Assembly (NCBI RefSeq): GCF_021049245.1
Contig: NZ_CP088020.1
Span: 1,804,001-1,868,000 of the forward strand
DNA from: Radiobacillus kanasensis
GTDB lineage: Bacteria; Bacillota; Bacilli; Bacillales; Amphibacillaceae
Reading direction: 5' to 3'
DNA length: 64,000 nt
The notes beneath the pieces were generated by a model. That model did not search any database, was not told where the DNA came from, and saw only the letters and a list, made by a program, of their open reading frames with translations. The translations under genes were made by a program, and so were the position numbers. Positions 15,474-23,431 of this stretch are shown in pieces (position 1 is the first letter of the stretch; the number at the start of each line of letters is the position of its first letter).

Positions 15474-18179
15474 ATGGCAAAAACAGATGCTTATCATGCA
15501 AAGAAACAGTTTGAATTAAACGGTAAAACGTATAATTACTATCAACTAAAAGCATTAGAAGATGCAGGATTGGGAAAAATTTCGCGTCTACCTTTCTCTA
15601 TTCGTATCTTACTTGAATCTCTAGTTAGACAACATGACGGTCATGTCATTAAAGACGAACATGTAGACAGTCTTGCGAATTGGGGCAAGACAGAAGGGAA
15701 GGACGTACCATTCAAGCCTTCTCGTGTAATTTTACAAGACTTTACAGGGGTACCAGCTGTTGTGGACCTTGCTTCCTTACGTAAAGCAATGGTAGACATG
15801 GGTGGTTCTCCAGATAAAATTAACCCGGAAGTACCAGTAGATCTCGTAATTGACCACTCTGTACAGGTTGATCGTTACGGAACTGCTGATGCCCTTCAAA
15901 GAAATATGGAATTAGAATTTGAACGTAACGCAGAGCGTTATGAGTTCTTAAACTGGGCTCAAAAAGCTTTTGATAACTACCGTGCTGTTCCACCAGCAAC
16001 AGGTATCGTACACCAAGTTAACTTGGAGTATATTGCAAACGTTGTACATGCGCTTGAAAATGAAAACGGAGAATATGATGCGTTCCCTGATACTCTAGTT
16101 GGTACAGATTCTCATACTACGATGATCAACGGTCTAGGTGTATTAGGATGGGGTGTAGGTGGTATTGAAGCAGAAGCTGGTATGCTCGGACAACCTTCAT
16201 ACTTCCCAGCTCCAGAAGTAATCGGGGTTAAATTCACTGGTAGCTTCCCGAACGGAACAACTGCAACTGACCTTGCATTGAAAGTTACGCAAGTACTTCG
16301 TGAAAAGAATGTTGTCGGAAAATTTGTAGAGTATTTCGGACCTGGACTAAAAGATATGCCACTTGCGGACCGTGCTACGATTTCCAACATGGCGCCAGAG
16401 TACGGAGCTACATGTGGTTTCTTCCCAGTTGATAACGAATCTCTTAACTACTTAAGACTTACTGGTAGAAGTGAAGAACAGATTGCACTTGTAGAAAAAT
16501 ACTGCAAGGAAAACTATCTATGGTATTCCCCGGATCAAGCAGATCCTGAGTTTACAGAGCTTGTGGAAATTAACCTTTCTGAACTTGAGCCAAACTTATC
16601 TGGACCTAAACGTCCACAAGATTTGATTCCGCTTTCTACAATGAAAGAATCCTTTAACAAAGCGATCACAGCTCCAGCTGGAAACCAAGGCTTTGGATTG
16701 GATAAAAAAGAATTTGAAAAAGAAGTAAAAATCGATCATCCAAGCGGAAAGTCTTCTGTAATGAAGACGGGTGCTGTTGCGATTGCTGCGATTACTTCTT
16801 GTACCAATACATCAAACCCATATGTAATGCTAGGTGCAGGTCTTATTGCGAAAAAAGCGGTTGAAAAAGGCTTAGAAGTACCAGCTTATGTAAAAACATC
16901 ATTAGCTCCTGGTTCTAAAGTAGTAACACGCTATTTAGAAGACTCTGGCTTAATGACTTACTTGAACCAATTAGGATTTAACCTAGTAGGTTACGGTTGT
17001 ACGACTTGTATCGGTAACTCTGGTCCATTATCAGAGGAAATCGAAGAAGCAATCTCTAAAAATGATTTAACCGTATCTTCTGTTCTATCTGGTAATCGTA
17101 ACTTTGAAGGTCGTATTCACCCATTGGTGAAAGCAAACTATCTTGCTTCACCACCATTAGTAGTTGCGTATGCACTTGCTGGTACGGTGGATGTAGACCT
17201 TAAAGATGAGCCAATTGGAAAAGATAAAGATGGTAATGATGTTTATTTCAACGATATCTGGCCATCCATGGATGAAATCAGAGACGAAGTAGCGAAAGTT
17301 GTTACTCCTGAAATCTTCCGTAAAGAATATGAAAATGTATTCAACTCAAATGAAAAATGGAATGCCATTGAAACGACAGATGAACCTTTATATGAATGGA
17401 ATAGCGAATCCACATATATTCAAAACCCGCCATTCTTCGAGGGACTTTCGAAAGAAGCTGGAGAAGTAGAAGCATTAAATGGTCTCCGTGCGGTTGGGAA
17501 ATTTGGTGACTCTGTAACAACAGACCACATTTCACCTGCTGGTGCAATCGCGAAAGATATGCCTGCTGGTCAACATCTTCAAGAGAAAAACGTTTCTCCA
17601 AGAAACTTTAACTCTTATGGATCTCGCCGTGGTAACCACGAAGTAATGATGCGTGGTACGTTTGCGAATATTCGTATCCGTAACTTACTTGCTCCTGGTA
17701 CAGAAGGTGGTTATACAACTTACTGGCCAACGGAAGAAGTTATGCCGATTTACGATGCAGCTATGAAATACCAAGAAGATAATACCGGCTTAATTGTTAT
17801 TGCTGGTAAAGACTACGGTATGGGAAGCTCTCGTGACTGGGCAGCAAAAGGGACGAACCTTTTAGGTATCAAAACCGTTATTGCAGAAAGTTTCGAGCGT
17901 ATTCACCGTTCTAACCTTGTTATGATGGGTGTACTTCCACTTCAATTCCAAAAAGGAGAAGGTGCAGAATCTCTTGGATTAACAGGAAAAGAAACCTTCG
18001 ATGTGGAAGTGGACGAAAGTGTGAAACCACACGATTTAGTGAAAGTTACAGCTACTGACGAAGAAGGTAACGTGAAAGAGTTCAAAGCAGTTGCTCGATT
18101 CGATAGTGATGTAGAAATTGACTACTACCGTCATGGTGGTATCTTACAAATGGTACTAAGAAACAAATTAGAAAACTAA
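15474..18179 (+). CDS. citB: Aconitate hydratase (CitB/AcnA)
   Basis: TCA-cycle [4Fe-4S] enzyme interconverting citrate and isocitrate; in Bacillus the iron-free form also binds RNA. 901 residues. Cluster cysteines are seen in [11 protein letters not shown] and [14 protein letters not shown]. The swivel domain carries [13 protein letters not shown] and [15 protein letters not shown] (substrate-binding arginine and serine). AAAGGGGG precedes the ATG. The 255 bases up to sspP are AT-rich and probably contain the citB promoter, but I could not fix CcpC or CodY sites by eye. Monocistronic, ending at 18185-18216. Confidence 0.98.
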   Translation: MAKTDAYHAKKQFELNGKTYNYYQLKALEDAGLGKISRLPFSIRILLESLVRQHDGHVIKDEHVDSLANWGKTEGKDVPFKPSRVILQDFTGVPAVVDLASLRKAMVDMGGSPDKINPEVPVDLVIDHSVQVDRYGTADALQRNMELEFERNAERYEFLNWAQKAFDNYRAVPPATGIVHQVNLEYIANVVHALENENGEYDAFPDTLVGTDSHTTMINGLGVLGWGVGGIEAEAGMLGQPSYFPAPEVIGVKFTGSFPNGTTATDLALKVTQVLREKNVVGKFVEYFGPGLKDMPLADRATISNMAPEYGATCGFFPVDNESLNYLRLTGRSEEQIALVEKYCKENYLWYSPDQADPEFTELVEINLSELEPNLSGPKRPQDLIPLSTMKESFNKAITAPAGNQGFGLDKKEFEKEVKIDHPSGKSSVMKTGAVAIAAITSCTNTSNPYVMLGAGLIAKKAVEKGLEVPAYVKTSLAPGSKVVTRYLEDSGLMTYLNQLGFNLVGYGCTTCIGNSGPLSEEIEEAISKNDLTVSSVLSGNRNFEGRIHPLVKANYLASPPLVVAYALAGTVDVDLKDEPIGKDKDGNDVYFNDIWPSMDEIRDEVAKVVTPEIFRKEYENVFNSNEKWNAIETTDEPLYEWNSESTYIQNPPFFEGLSKEAGEVEALNGLRAVGKFGDSVTTDHISPAGAIAKDMPAGQHLQEKNVSPRNFNSYGSRRGNHEVMMRGTFANIRIRNLLAPGTEGGYTTYWPTEEVMPIYDAAMKYQEDNTGLIVIAGKDYGMGSSRDWAAKGTNLLGIKTVIAESFERIHRSNLVMMGVLPLQFQKGEGAESLGLTGKETFDVEVDESVKPHDLVKVTATDEEGNVKEFKAVARFDSDVEIDYYRHGGILQMVLRNKLEN

Positions 18180-18184
18180 GAATA

Positions 18185-18216
18185 AATAAGCGGCCGGAAT
18201 CGGCTGCTTATTTTTA
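18185..18216 (+). terminator. Terminator after citB
   Basis: Stem AATAAGCGGCCG / CGGCTGCTTATT (with G-U pairs), loop GAAT, then a T-run. Confidence 0.88.
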
Positions 18217-18297
18217 TGTTTACACGTCATCATGGTATAATGGATTCTTGACAAACATATGTTGTACAAGCAATAGAATGAGGAGGAATCCCTTCCT

Positions 18298-18894
18298 ATG
18301 ATGAAAAAAATAATAGCTGCAGCATGCATGCTTGGCTTAGTGTTAGCCCTTGGTGTTACGATATGGGATGCTAATCAAGATGAATCGAAAACGTCCTCTA
18401 GCGAAACGATGGCTTTTCCTGAAGGAGAAGAGGGCGCAGGGATTGTATCTTCTAATGCACCTGAACAGCTTGAGATTGGCGAAAATGCTCCAGATTTTAC
18501 TTTGGAAAATCTTCAAGGTGAATTAACATCGCTTTCCATGTATGAAGGAAAGATTGTTTTCTTGAATTTTTGGGCGACATGGTGTGACTATTGTAAAGAG
18601 GAAATGCCTATAATGGAATCCATCCAAAGCGAATATAAGGGAGATGTCCATGTTATTGCTGTAAATGCATTGAATTCTGAATTAGATGGAGTAAATAAAG
18701 TGAAGAATTACATTAATCAAGGTGGATACACTTTTGAAGTTCTGTTAGACCGAGAAGGATCTGTAGTGAATCAATATCGGGTCGTAGGTTTGCCAACGAC
18801 TTTCGTTATTGATAAAGAAGGAAAATTAATCGAAACGAAGCTAGGCCCTATGACGGAAGAATATATGCAAGGTGTCATTGAGGGAAATTTGTAA
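18298..18894 (+). CDS. yneN: Membrane-anchored thioredoxin-like protein YneN (ResA/TlpA type)
   Basis: 198 residues: N-terminal signal anchor (residues about 4-22), a polar linker, then a TlpA/AhpC-TSA thioredoxin fold on the outer face of the membrane. The redox site is WATWCDYCKEEMP, a CDYC motif instead of the CEPC/CPPC common in ResA and StoA. The cis-proline loop is VGLPTTFVID. AGGAGGAA precedes two consecutive ATG codons; the first was used. Its position after citB matches yneN of B. subtilis. It may exchange electrons with CcdA; the target is unknown. Confidence 0.9.
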   Translation: MMKKIIAAACMLGLVLALGVTIWDANQDESKTSSSETMAFPEGEEGAGIVSSNAPEQLEIGENAPDFTLENLQGELTSLSMYEGKIVFLNFWATWCDYCKEEMPIMESIQSEYKGDVHVIAVNALNSELDGVNKVKNYINQGGYTFEVLLDREGSVVNQYRVVGLPTTFVIDKEGKLIETKLGPMTEEYMQGVIEGNL

Positions 18895-18960
18895 AACTAG
18901 TTATATTTTTCTGAAAACGGGTAATCCTTTTATTATTACGTATAAAAGGAGAGGGTTTTC

Positions 18961-19089
18961 TTGTCATTTAAAAAGAAGCCAATTTTTGAAGAGCTTGTAG
19001 AAGAAAATAGAAATCAAATTTTAAGTGATGATCAATTAATGGACCAGATTGATGAAAAGCTTGAACAAAAGTGGGAAAGTAATAAGTAA
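18961..19089 (+). CDS. FbpB-family-like small charged peptide
   Basis: 42-residue peptide starting with TTG at 18961, 7 bases after AAAAGGAGAGG. The pattern, a basic N-terminus (SFKKKP) then FEELVEENRNQIL and a charged helix (QIDEKLEQKWES), resembles Fur-regulated small proteins of the FbpB family, which help small RNA FsrA spare iron in B. subtilis. No convincing Fur box was found, so regulation is open. A strong terminator directly behind it supports a real transcript. Confidence 0.6.
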   Translation: MSFKKKPIFEELVEENRNQILSDDQLMDQIDEKLEQKWESNK

Positions 19090-19092
19090 CCC

Positions 19093-19128
19093 AAAAGCAG
19101 GAAAGGAGTTCTCTTTTCTTGCTTTTTT
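19093..19128 (+). terminator. Terminator after the FbpB-like gene
   Basis: Stem AAGCAGGAAAGGAG / CTTTTCTTGCTT (one mismatch), followed by a T-run. Confidence 0.82.
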
Positions 19129-19187
19129 ACTTGAAAAAAACTGGTTAAAATCGATCAAAACTGACAAAAGATGACGTTCTTAGAACG

Positions 19188-19216
19188 GAATAGCCTTCAC
19201 GTGTAAGCAAATAATA
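19188..19216 (+). promoter_or_regulatory. Sigma-G type promoter of tlp
   Basis: GAATA at 19188-19192 (GHATR), 17 bases, AATAATA at 19210-19216 (6 of 7 against CATNHTA). Located about 50 bases before the tlp start. Confidence 0.55.
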
Positions 19217-19266
19217 GGAAAGGCTCCTTGTTTGGGGCTCAATTCAATTCCTTAGGAGGGCTTACC

Positions 19267-19494
19267 TTGGCATTCCAAAACAGACCAAATCCAGATGATC
19301 GTTCAGATAATATTGAAAAACTAAAAAACAGTATTCAAAATACGATTGAAAATTTGGAAGAGGCACACGATTCCATGCGTTTTTCTAATGAGCAAGAAAA
19401 AGAAAATATAAAAGCTAAAAATGCGCGCCGTGAGGAGTCCATTGAAGCCATGAGGAATGAAATAAAAGACGAATACCGTGACCAACAACACTAA
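19267..19494 (+). CDS. tlp: Small acid-soluble spore protein Tlp
   Basis: 75-residue highly charged spore-core protein. Family signature: RPNPDDRSDNIEKL near the start and KNARREESIEAMRNEIKDE near the end. The start is TTG at 19267, 7 bases after AGGAGG; an upstream in-frame TTG at 19228 would place that site inside the gene and was rejected. Forespore expression is expected and a sigma-G-like promoter precedes it. In B. subtilis tlp follows sspN, which is not seen here. Confidence 0.93.
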   Translation: MAFQNRPNPDDRSDNIEKLKNSIQNTIENLEEAHDSMRFSNEQEKENIKAKNARREESIEAMRNEIKDEYRDQQH

Positions 19495-19499
19495 ACCTA

Positions 19500-19526
19500 A
19501 CAAGGCCCTCGAAGAGGGTCTTGTTT
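19500..19526 (+). terminator. Terminator after tlp
   Basis: Stem ACAAGGCCCTC / GAGGGTCTTGT, loop GAA, then a T-rich tail. The tail is one copy of the 14-base direct repeat flanking the next element. Confidence 0.82.
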
Positions 19527-19531
19527 CATTT

Positions 19532-20072
19532 TAAAGCTGGGACAAAACTATAATCTCATATTCTAAAGCCGAACGATTACACGATAGGAAGTGTGAATGT
19601 TACTTATCAATGTGGATTTCATTCATATTTGATAGAAATGCGACGTAAGTGGTGAAGCTATATGCCGGCGCTCCTGCAGAATACTCCGCTTTCCGCGGGC
19701 ACGGCCAGGCGACTACTGCGAGTTTACTTCTTCGCTGCCTTGTCCCGAGGAAGCTTACTTCGAAGCAACACTAGCAGACGCAGGGACATCCCCTTTCTCG
19801 CTTGTACAGTTCACTTCCTGCGGGGCTTTCACCTCGTGCTGTTCCCGCGGAAAGCGATTACCCGCAACGGAAATCAGCATCGTACACACAACTGAGCAGT
19901 CACTAAAACGATGGTTTGTAGTAACTTTTACCATTTTGTTACGTCGCAATTTATATAAAAGTTGCAACAATATTTATCAAAGCACTCAAATAGAAAAATC
20001 CGAACTGATTCGAACTCTATAGAATTCGAATCATAGTTCGGATTTTATTAGGATTAAAACACTCTTGTCCCA
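19532..20072. repeat. Intergenic repeat element with inverted ends and flanking direct repeats
   Basis: A non-coding block of about 540 bases between tlp and the AAA gene. The left end is AAGCTGGGACAAAA (19534-19547); the right end is TTGTCCCAG (20065-20073), its inverse. An inner GC-rich core (about 19660-19885) is bounded by CTTTCCGCGGG and CCCGCGGAAAG. A strong hairpin with ATCCGAAC arms lies at 19993-20046. GTCTTGTTTCATTT occurs directly outside both ends (19518-19531 and 20073-20086), like a target duplication. The last 90 bases recur at 39776-39862. Similar cores are, as I recall, common in Bacillaceae intergenic regions. The frames inside are spurious. Confidence 0.7.
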
Positions 20073-20153
20073 GTCTTGTTTCATTTCAAGCCATTCTTGT
20101 TCAACTGCTCGCAAGACGTATGATAAAATAATCATATTGGAAGGAGCGGTTTT

Positions 20154-22418
20154 GTGGATAAGAATTTTCTTATGGAACAGGTAGATAAACAGTGGTCGAT
20201 TTACAAAGAGATCCCACCTTTATCAGAAATAGCGGCACTTCGATTTATCGATATATATAAAGATAGTGAACAAGTGACGAATCAACAAAAAGCAAATGTA
20301 TATAGCATGCTTGCTTTTTATCGGTTAAATCGGAACTATGGTGATGATAAAATTACGGAAACATTGCTAGAGGAAGGGGAGAAGCTAGACGCGGATGCTC
20401 CATCCCTTTATGAGCTAAGAAATTTAAAAAAATATTTTGCTTTCTACTCAGACTTGTCCTTTGATGAAATAGAAAAATGGTCAATCCGGGAAACAGATTT
20501 TGAACCAGCTAAGTTAAAGAAGTGTACAGAACTGAAAGAAGAAATTAACAAGATTGTAGATCGGATAGGTCCTATTAAAGATAAGGAGAGCCAGCTTCAT
20601 GAATTGTATAAAACGATTTATCATAAGCTTCTTGAGCTTCAAGAGTTATTGACGAGTACAATTGAAGAATTAGAACTTAGAAGAAGTAGTATTTCTGTGT
20701 CTCATTTAAATCAGTACGTGAAAGACTTAACTCTCCTTAAACAACAAATACCTAATCATTTTCCAAAATCTTTCCATGCTACCGGTCAAAAGCATGCACT
20801 TGAAAAAATGGATGACATGGTAGGCTTGAAAGAAGTTAAACAATACGTGAAGCAATATTACCAATTTTTGAAATACCAGAAGGAAAGAAAAGAACTAGGT
20901 TTTACAATGGTCGATGAACCTGGTTTACATATGATAATGACTGGAAATCCTGGTACCGGTAAAACAACAATGGCTCGTCTATTAGCCTCTATTTATTACG
21001 AACTTGGATTGTTAGAAAGCAACAAGCTAATTGAAGTTAATCGTTCCCATCTAGTTGGTTCCTATGTTGGTCAAAGTGAAGAACATACGTTAGATTATGT
21101 AAAACAAGCGATCGGTGGTGTTTTATTCATTGACGAGGCATATAGTCTCAAAAGGGAAGGACAAACAGGAAATGACTATGGCCAAGCAGTAATTGATACA
21201 CTCGTTTCAAGCATGACCAGTAAAGAGTATGAAGGGAAATTTGCCGTCATACTCGCAGGTTATCCGGAGGAAATGAGGCAATTTTTATGGTCAAATCCAG
21301 GTCTAAGAAGTCGCTTTCCAGAGCAAAATCATATGGAATTACCCGATTTTGAAATGGACGAATTGGTAAAAATTGCAGAAGATACTGCTTTGCAGAATGA
21401 CTATTTTTTCACGGAGCAAGCACTACACACTTTACGAGAGCTAATAGAAAAATCACGAGTCGACGAGACGTTCGGTAATGCGAGAACTGTAAGAAATTTG
21501 GTCATCAAAGCCATCTTTAAAAAAGGTGCGATTAAGGATTCCCAGTCAGAGGCGCACTGGATTGATCATATGCGACTTGATCAAGACGATCTAAGTATGC
21601 TTGATCAAACGAATCAAGATGAAGAACCGATTCAACAGCTCGATCAATTGATTGGTTTGGCTAACATTAAAGACGAGGTTAAAAAGTTATCTTCGTTTGT
21701 AAGAGTGCAGCAACAGCGTAAAGAAAAAGGACTACCTAATGTACCAATTCAGCTTCATGCTGTTTTTTCGGGGAACCCAGGTACGGGGAAAACAACGGTT
21801 GCGAACATTTATTCCAAGATATTAAACGATTGTGGACTTCTAAAACGTGGACATGTTGTGGTTGCGTCTAGGAGCGATTTAGTGGCGGGCTATGTTGGTC
21901 AAACCGCCATAAAGACGAAGAAAAAGGTAAGAGAGGCATTAGGGGGCGTTCTTTTTATCGATGAGGCTTATTCTTTATTCCGTGGAGAAAAAGACTTTGG
22001 CAAAGAAGCAATTGATACGTTAGTCGATGAAATGACGAAGCACAATGAAAATTTAATTGTCATCCTTGCAGGGTATGAACAGGAAATGAAACAATTTATT
22101 TCTAGTAATCCAGGTTTGGAGTCTCGTTTTAAAAAGTACCTCCATTTTATGGACTATAATGCGGATGAGTTATTAGAAATAACAAAGTACCATGTACAAA
22201 AGTATGCATATGAGATAGATGAAGAGGCCATTCATTACATCCATACACAATATGAAGAACATGACTTAAAGGGGAATGCTCGTTTCGTCGTAAATTTAGT
22301 GGATGAAGCAATCCAATATCAAGCCTTGAGGGTGGAGGAAACTAGCTCTATTCATGATGTAAACCGAATAGTGAAAGAAGACTTTGAACACGCTTGGACA
22401 ACTTTGAGGAGGGAATAA
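20154..22418 (+). CDS. Tandem AAA+ ATPase of SpoVK/CbbX type
   Basis: 754 residues with an N-terminal helical region (about 1-215) and two AAA+ modules. Module 1: Walker A GNPGTGKTTMARLL (about 263), pore-like SYVGQSEEHT, Walker B VLFIDEAYSL. Module 2: Walker A GNPGTGKTTVANIY (about 541), GYVGQTA, Walker B VLFIDEAYSLF. Both resemble SpoVK, CbbX and EccA ATPases, which act as remodelling chaperones. The start is GTG at 20154 after GGAAGGAGCGG. Four bases separate it from yneP. B. subtilis has no such gene here, so it was probably inserted into the conserved tlp-yneP interval along with the repeat upstream. Substrate unknown. Confidence 0.88.
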   Translation: MDKNFLMEQVDKQWSIYKEIPPLSEIAALRFIDIYKDSEQVTNQQKANVYSMLAFYRLNRNYGDDKITETLLEEGEKLDADAPSLYELRNLKKYFAFYSDLSFDEIEKWSIRETDFEPAKLKKCTELKEEINKIVDRIGPIKDKESQLHELYKTIYHKLLELQELLTSTIEELELRRSSISVSHLNQYVKDLTLLKQQIPNHFPKSFHATGQKHALEKMDDMVGLKEVKQYVKQYYQFLKYQKERKELGFTMVDEPGLHMIMTGNPGTGKTTMARLLASIYYELGLLESNKLIEVNRSHLVGSYVGQSEEHTLDYVKQAIGGVLFIDEAYSLKREGQTGNDYGQAVIDTLVSSMTSKEYEGKFAVILAGYPEEMRQFLWSNPGLRSRFPEQNHMELPDFEMDELVKIAEDTALQNDYFFTEQALHTLRELIEKSRVDETFGNARTVRNLVIKAIFKKGAIKDSQSEAHWIDHMRLDQDDLSMLDQTNQDEEPIQQLDQLIGLANIKDEVKKLSSFVRVQQQRKEKGLPNVPIQLHAVFSGNPGTGKTTVANIYSKILNDCGLLKRGHVVVASRSDLVAGYVGQTAIKTKKKVREALGGVLFIDEAYSLFRGEKDFGKEAIDTLVDEMTKHNENLIVILAGYEQEMKQFISSNPGLESRFKKYLHFMDYNADELLEITKYHVQKYAYEIDEEAIHYIHTQYEEHDLKGNARFVVNLVDEAIQYQALRVEETSSIHDVNRIVKEDFEHAWTTLRRE

Positions 22419-22421
22419 AAA

Positions 22422-22844
22422 GTGAAGAAGACGAAAACACCGATTAAAGTACGCTATCAGGAAACCGATCAAATGGGTGTTGTTTACCATGCGAATTACC
22501 TCGTTTGGTTTGAGATTGGACGAACAGATTTTATTGAATCTCTAGGGTTTCAATATCATGAAATGGAAGCACAAGGAGTGGTATCTCCTGTTGTAGATGT
22601 ACAAATGTCTTTTAAGCATCCTATTCGTTATGGGCAGGAAGCTTTCGTCGAAACCTGGATAGGAGACTATGATGGCCTGCGAGTCACCTACCAATATGAA
22701 ATAAAAGATAGTGAAGGACGTCTAGCGGTATCTGGGTCAAGTAAACACGTTGTTGTGAAAAAGGATACGTTTCGTCCTGTATCGCTTCGCCGTGGATTCC
22801 CAGAGTGGGATCGTGCCTACAAACAAGCATTAGGAGTCGAATAA
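22422..22844 (+). CDS. yneP: Acyl-CoA thioesterase YneP (4HBT hot-dog fold)
   Basis: 140-residue hot-dog protein of the 4-hydroxybenzoyl-CoA thioesterase/YbgC type. The N-terminal motif VRYQETDQMGVVYHANYLVWFE holds the catalytic Asp of the family. The GTG start at 22422 follows GAGGAGGG inside the end of the AAA gene, so the two are coupled. yneQ follows after 3 bases. It probably hydrolyses short acyl-CoA or acyl-ACP; substrate not known. Confidence 0.93.
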   Translation: MKKTKTPIKVRYQETDQMGVVYHANYLVWFEIGRTDFIESLGFQYHEMEAQGVVSPVVDVQMSFKHPIRYGQEAFVETWIGDYDGLRVTYQYEIKDSEGRLAVSGSSKHVVVKKDTFRPVSLRRGFPEWDRAYKQALGVE

Positions 22845-22847
22845 AGA

Positions 22848-23156
22848 ATGGCATTTGGAGTCAAAAGACCAGAACTGAATAGGTGGAAAGAGAAGGTACA
22901 AGCAGGAGAAATCGCTTTTTTGACCCATTATTGGCTAGATCCACGATTTCCGGGTTGTGATACGGTTACAAAGGTAGGTTGCTCGAATAAGGAGAAGCTA
23001 ATGGAATGGGGAAAAGAATATCATTTAGACCCGAAATGGATTCATAACGATCCGAAACATCCACATTTTGACTTGTTCGGTGATATACAAAAACGGGTAT
23101 TAACGGAAGAAAAGCAATGGGATCAAATCGAGCGATTTAATCTGATTTTGAAATAA
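22848..23156 (+). CDS. yneQ: Conserved hypothetical protein YneQ
   Basis: 102 residues, soluble, with the YneQ pattern FLTHYWLDPRFPGCDTVTKVGC and WIHNDPKHPHFDLFG. The conserved His, Asp and Cys residues could bind metal, but no function is known. It starts 3 bases after yneP without a strong site of its own, suggesting coupling. It ends just before the promoter at 23159. Confidence 0.9.
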   Translation: MAFGVKRPELNRWKEKVQAGEIAFLTHYWLDPRFPGCDTVTKVGCSNKEKLMEWGKEYHLDPKWIHNDPKHPHFDLFGDIQKRVLTEEKQWDQIERFNLILK

Positions 23157-23158
23157 TG

Positions 23159-23188
23159 TTGATTATCTTATTGGAATATGTTTATAAT
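23159..23188 (+). promoter_or_regulatory. Promoter of the leader peptide/RsgA paralogue unit
   Basis: TTGATT at 23159-23164, 18 bases, TATAAT at 23183-23188. The predicted start near 23195 places the 24-codon leader frame 25 bases into the transcript. Confidence 0.65.
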
Positions 23189-23220
23189 AATGGTAACAAA
23201 GACTAAAGGAGGTATGTGTT

Positions 23221-23295
23221 ATGAGATTATATAGAGATAACCAACGTAACCAAAATCTAATATTCTCATGGCACATCCCTACGGATCAGTTTTAA
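23221..23295 (+). CDS. Leader peptide of the RsgA paralogue attenuator
   Basis: A 24-codon frame starting with ATG 7 bases after a near-perfect AAAGGAGGT ribosome binding site. The product has a basic, Asn/Gln-rich first half (MRLYRDNQRNQN) and ends SWHIPTDQF. Codons 17-20 form the 5' arm of the antiterminator stem, which is the usual geometry of ribosome-mediated attenuation. No other gene fits this start. The peptide is more likely to act by being translated than as a product. Confidence 0.72.
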   Translation: MRLYRDNQRNQNLIFSWHIPTDQF

Positions 23296-23405
23296 TTCAT
23301 TGTTTGTAAACTCTTTCATAGTAGATCCATCTGTATGGGGATGTGCCCTCATTCATGGTGGATTTTTTAATGTCTTAGAAGATCGCATCCGTGCGGTCTT
23401 TTTTT
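23270..23405 (+). promoter_or_regulatory. Attenuator: antiterminator competing with tandem terminators
   Basis: Antiterminator: GGCACATCCC (23270-23279) pairs with GGGATGTGCC (23338-23347), extended by GGATC (23283-23287) with GATCC (23324-23328). Terminator 1: ATCCAT (23325-23330) with GTGGAT (23358-23363) plus inner ATGGGG/CCTCAT, then T6; it uses the same bases as the antiterminator 3' arm. Terminator 2: AAGATCGCA/TGCGGTCTT (23379-23400), then a T-run. A ribosome stalled early in the leader would free the first arm and allow read-through into the GTPase gene. Confidence 0.7.
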
Positions 23406-23431
23406 ATTTCATTACTATTGGAGGAAAACAA

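Noticed and set aside
19662..19895. Open frame in the GC-rich core of the intergenic element
   Set aside because: It lies fully in a non-coding repeat, has no ribosome binding site, and its product shows only low-complexity Arg/Ser/Leu sequence.
23300..23431. N-terminal extension of the RsgA paralogue
   Set aside because: It would translate through both terminator hairpins and lacks similarity to the family; a good ribosome binding site supports 23432.
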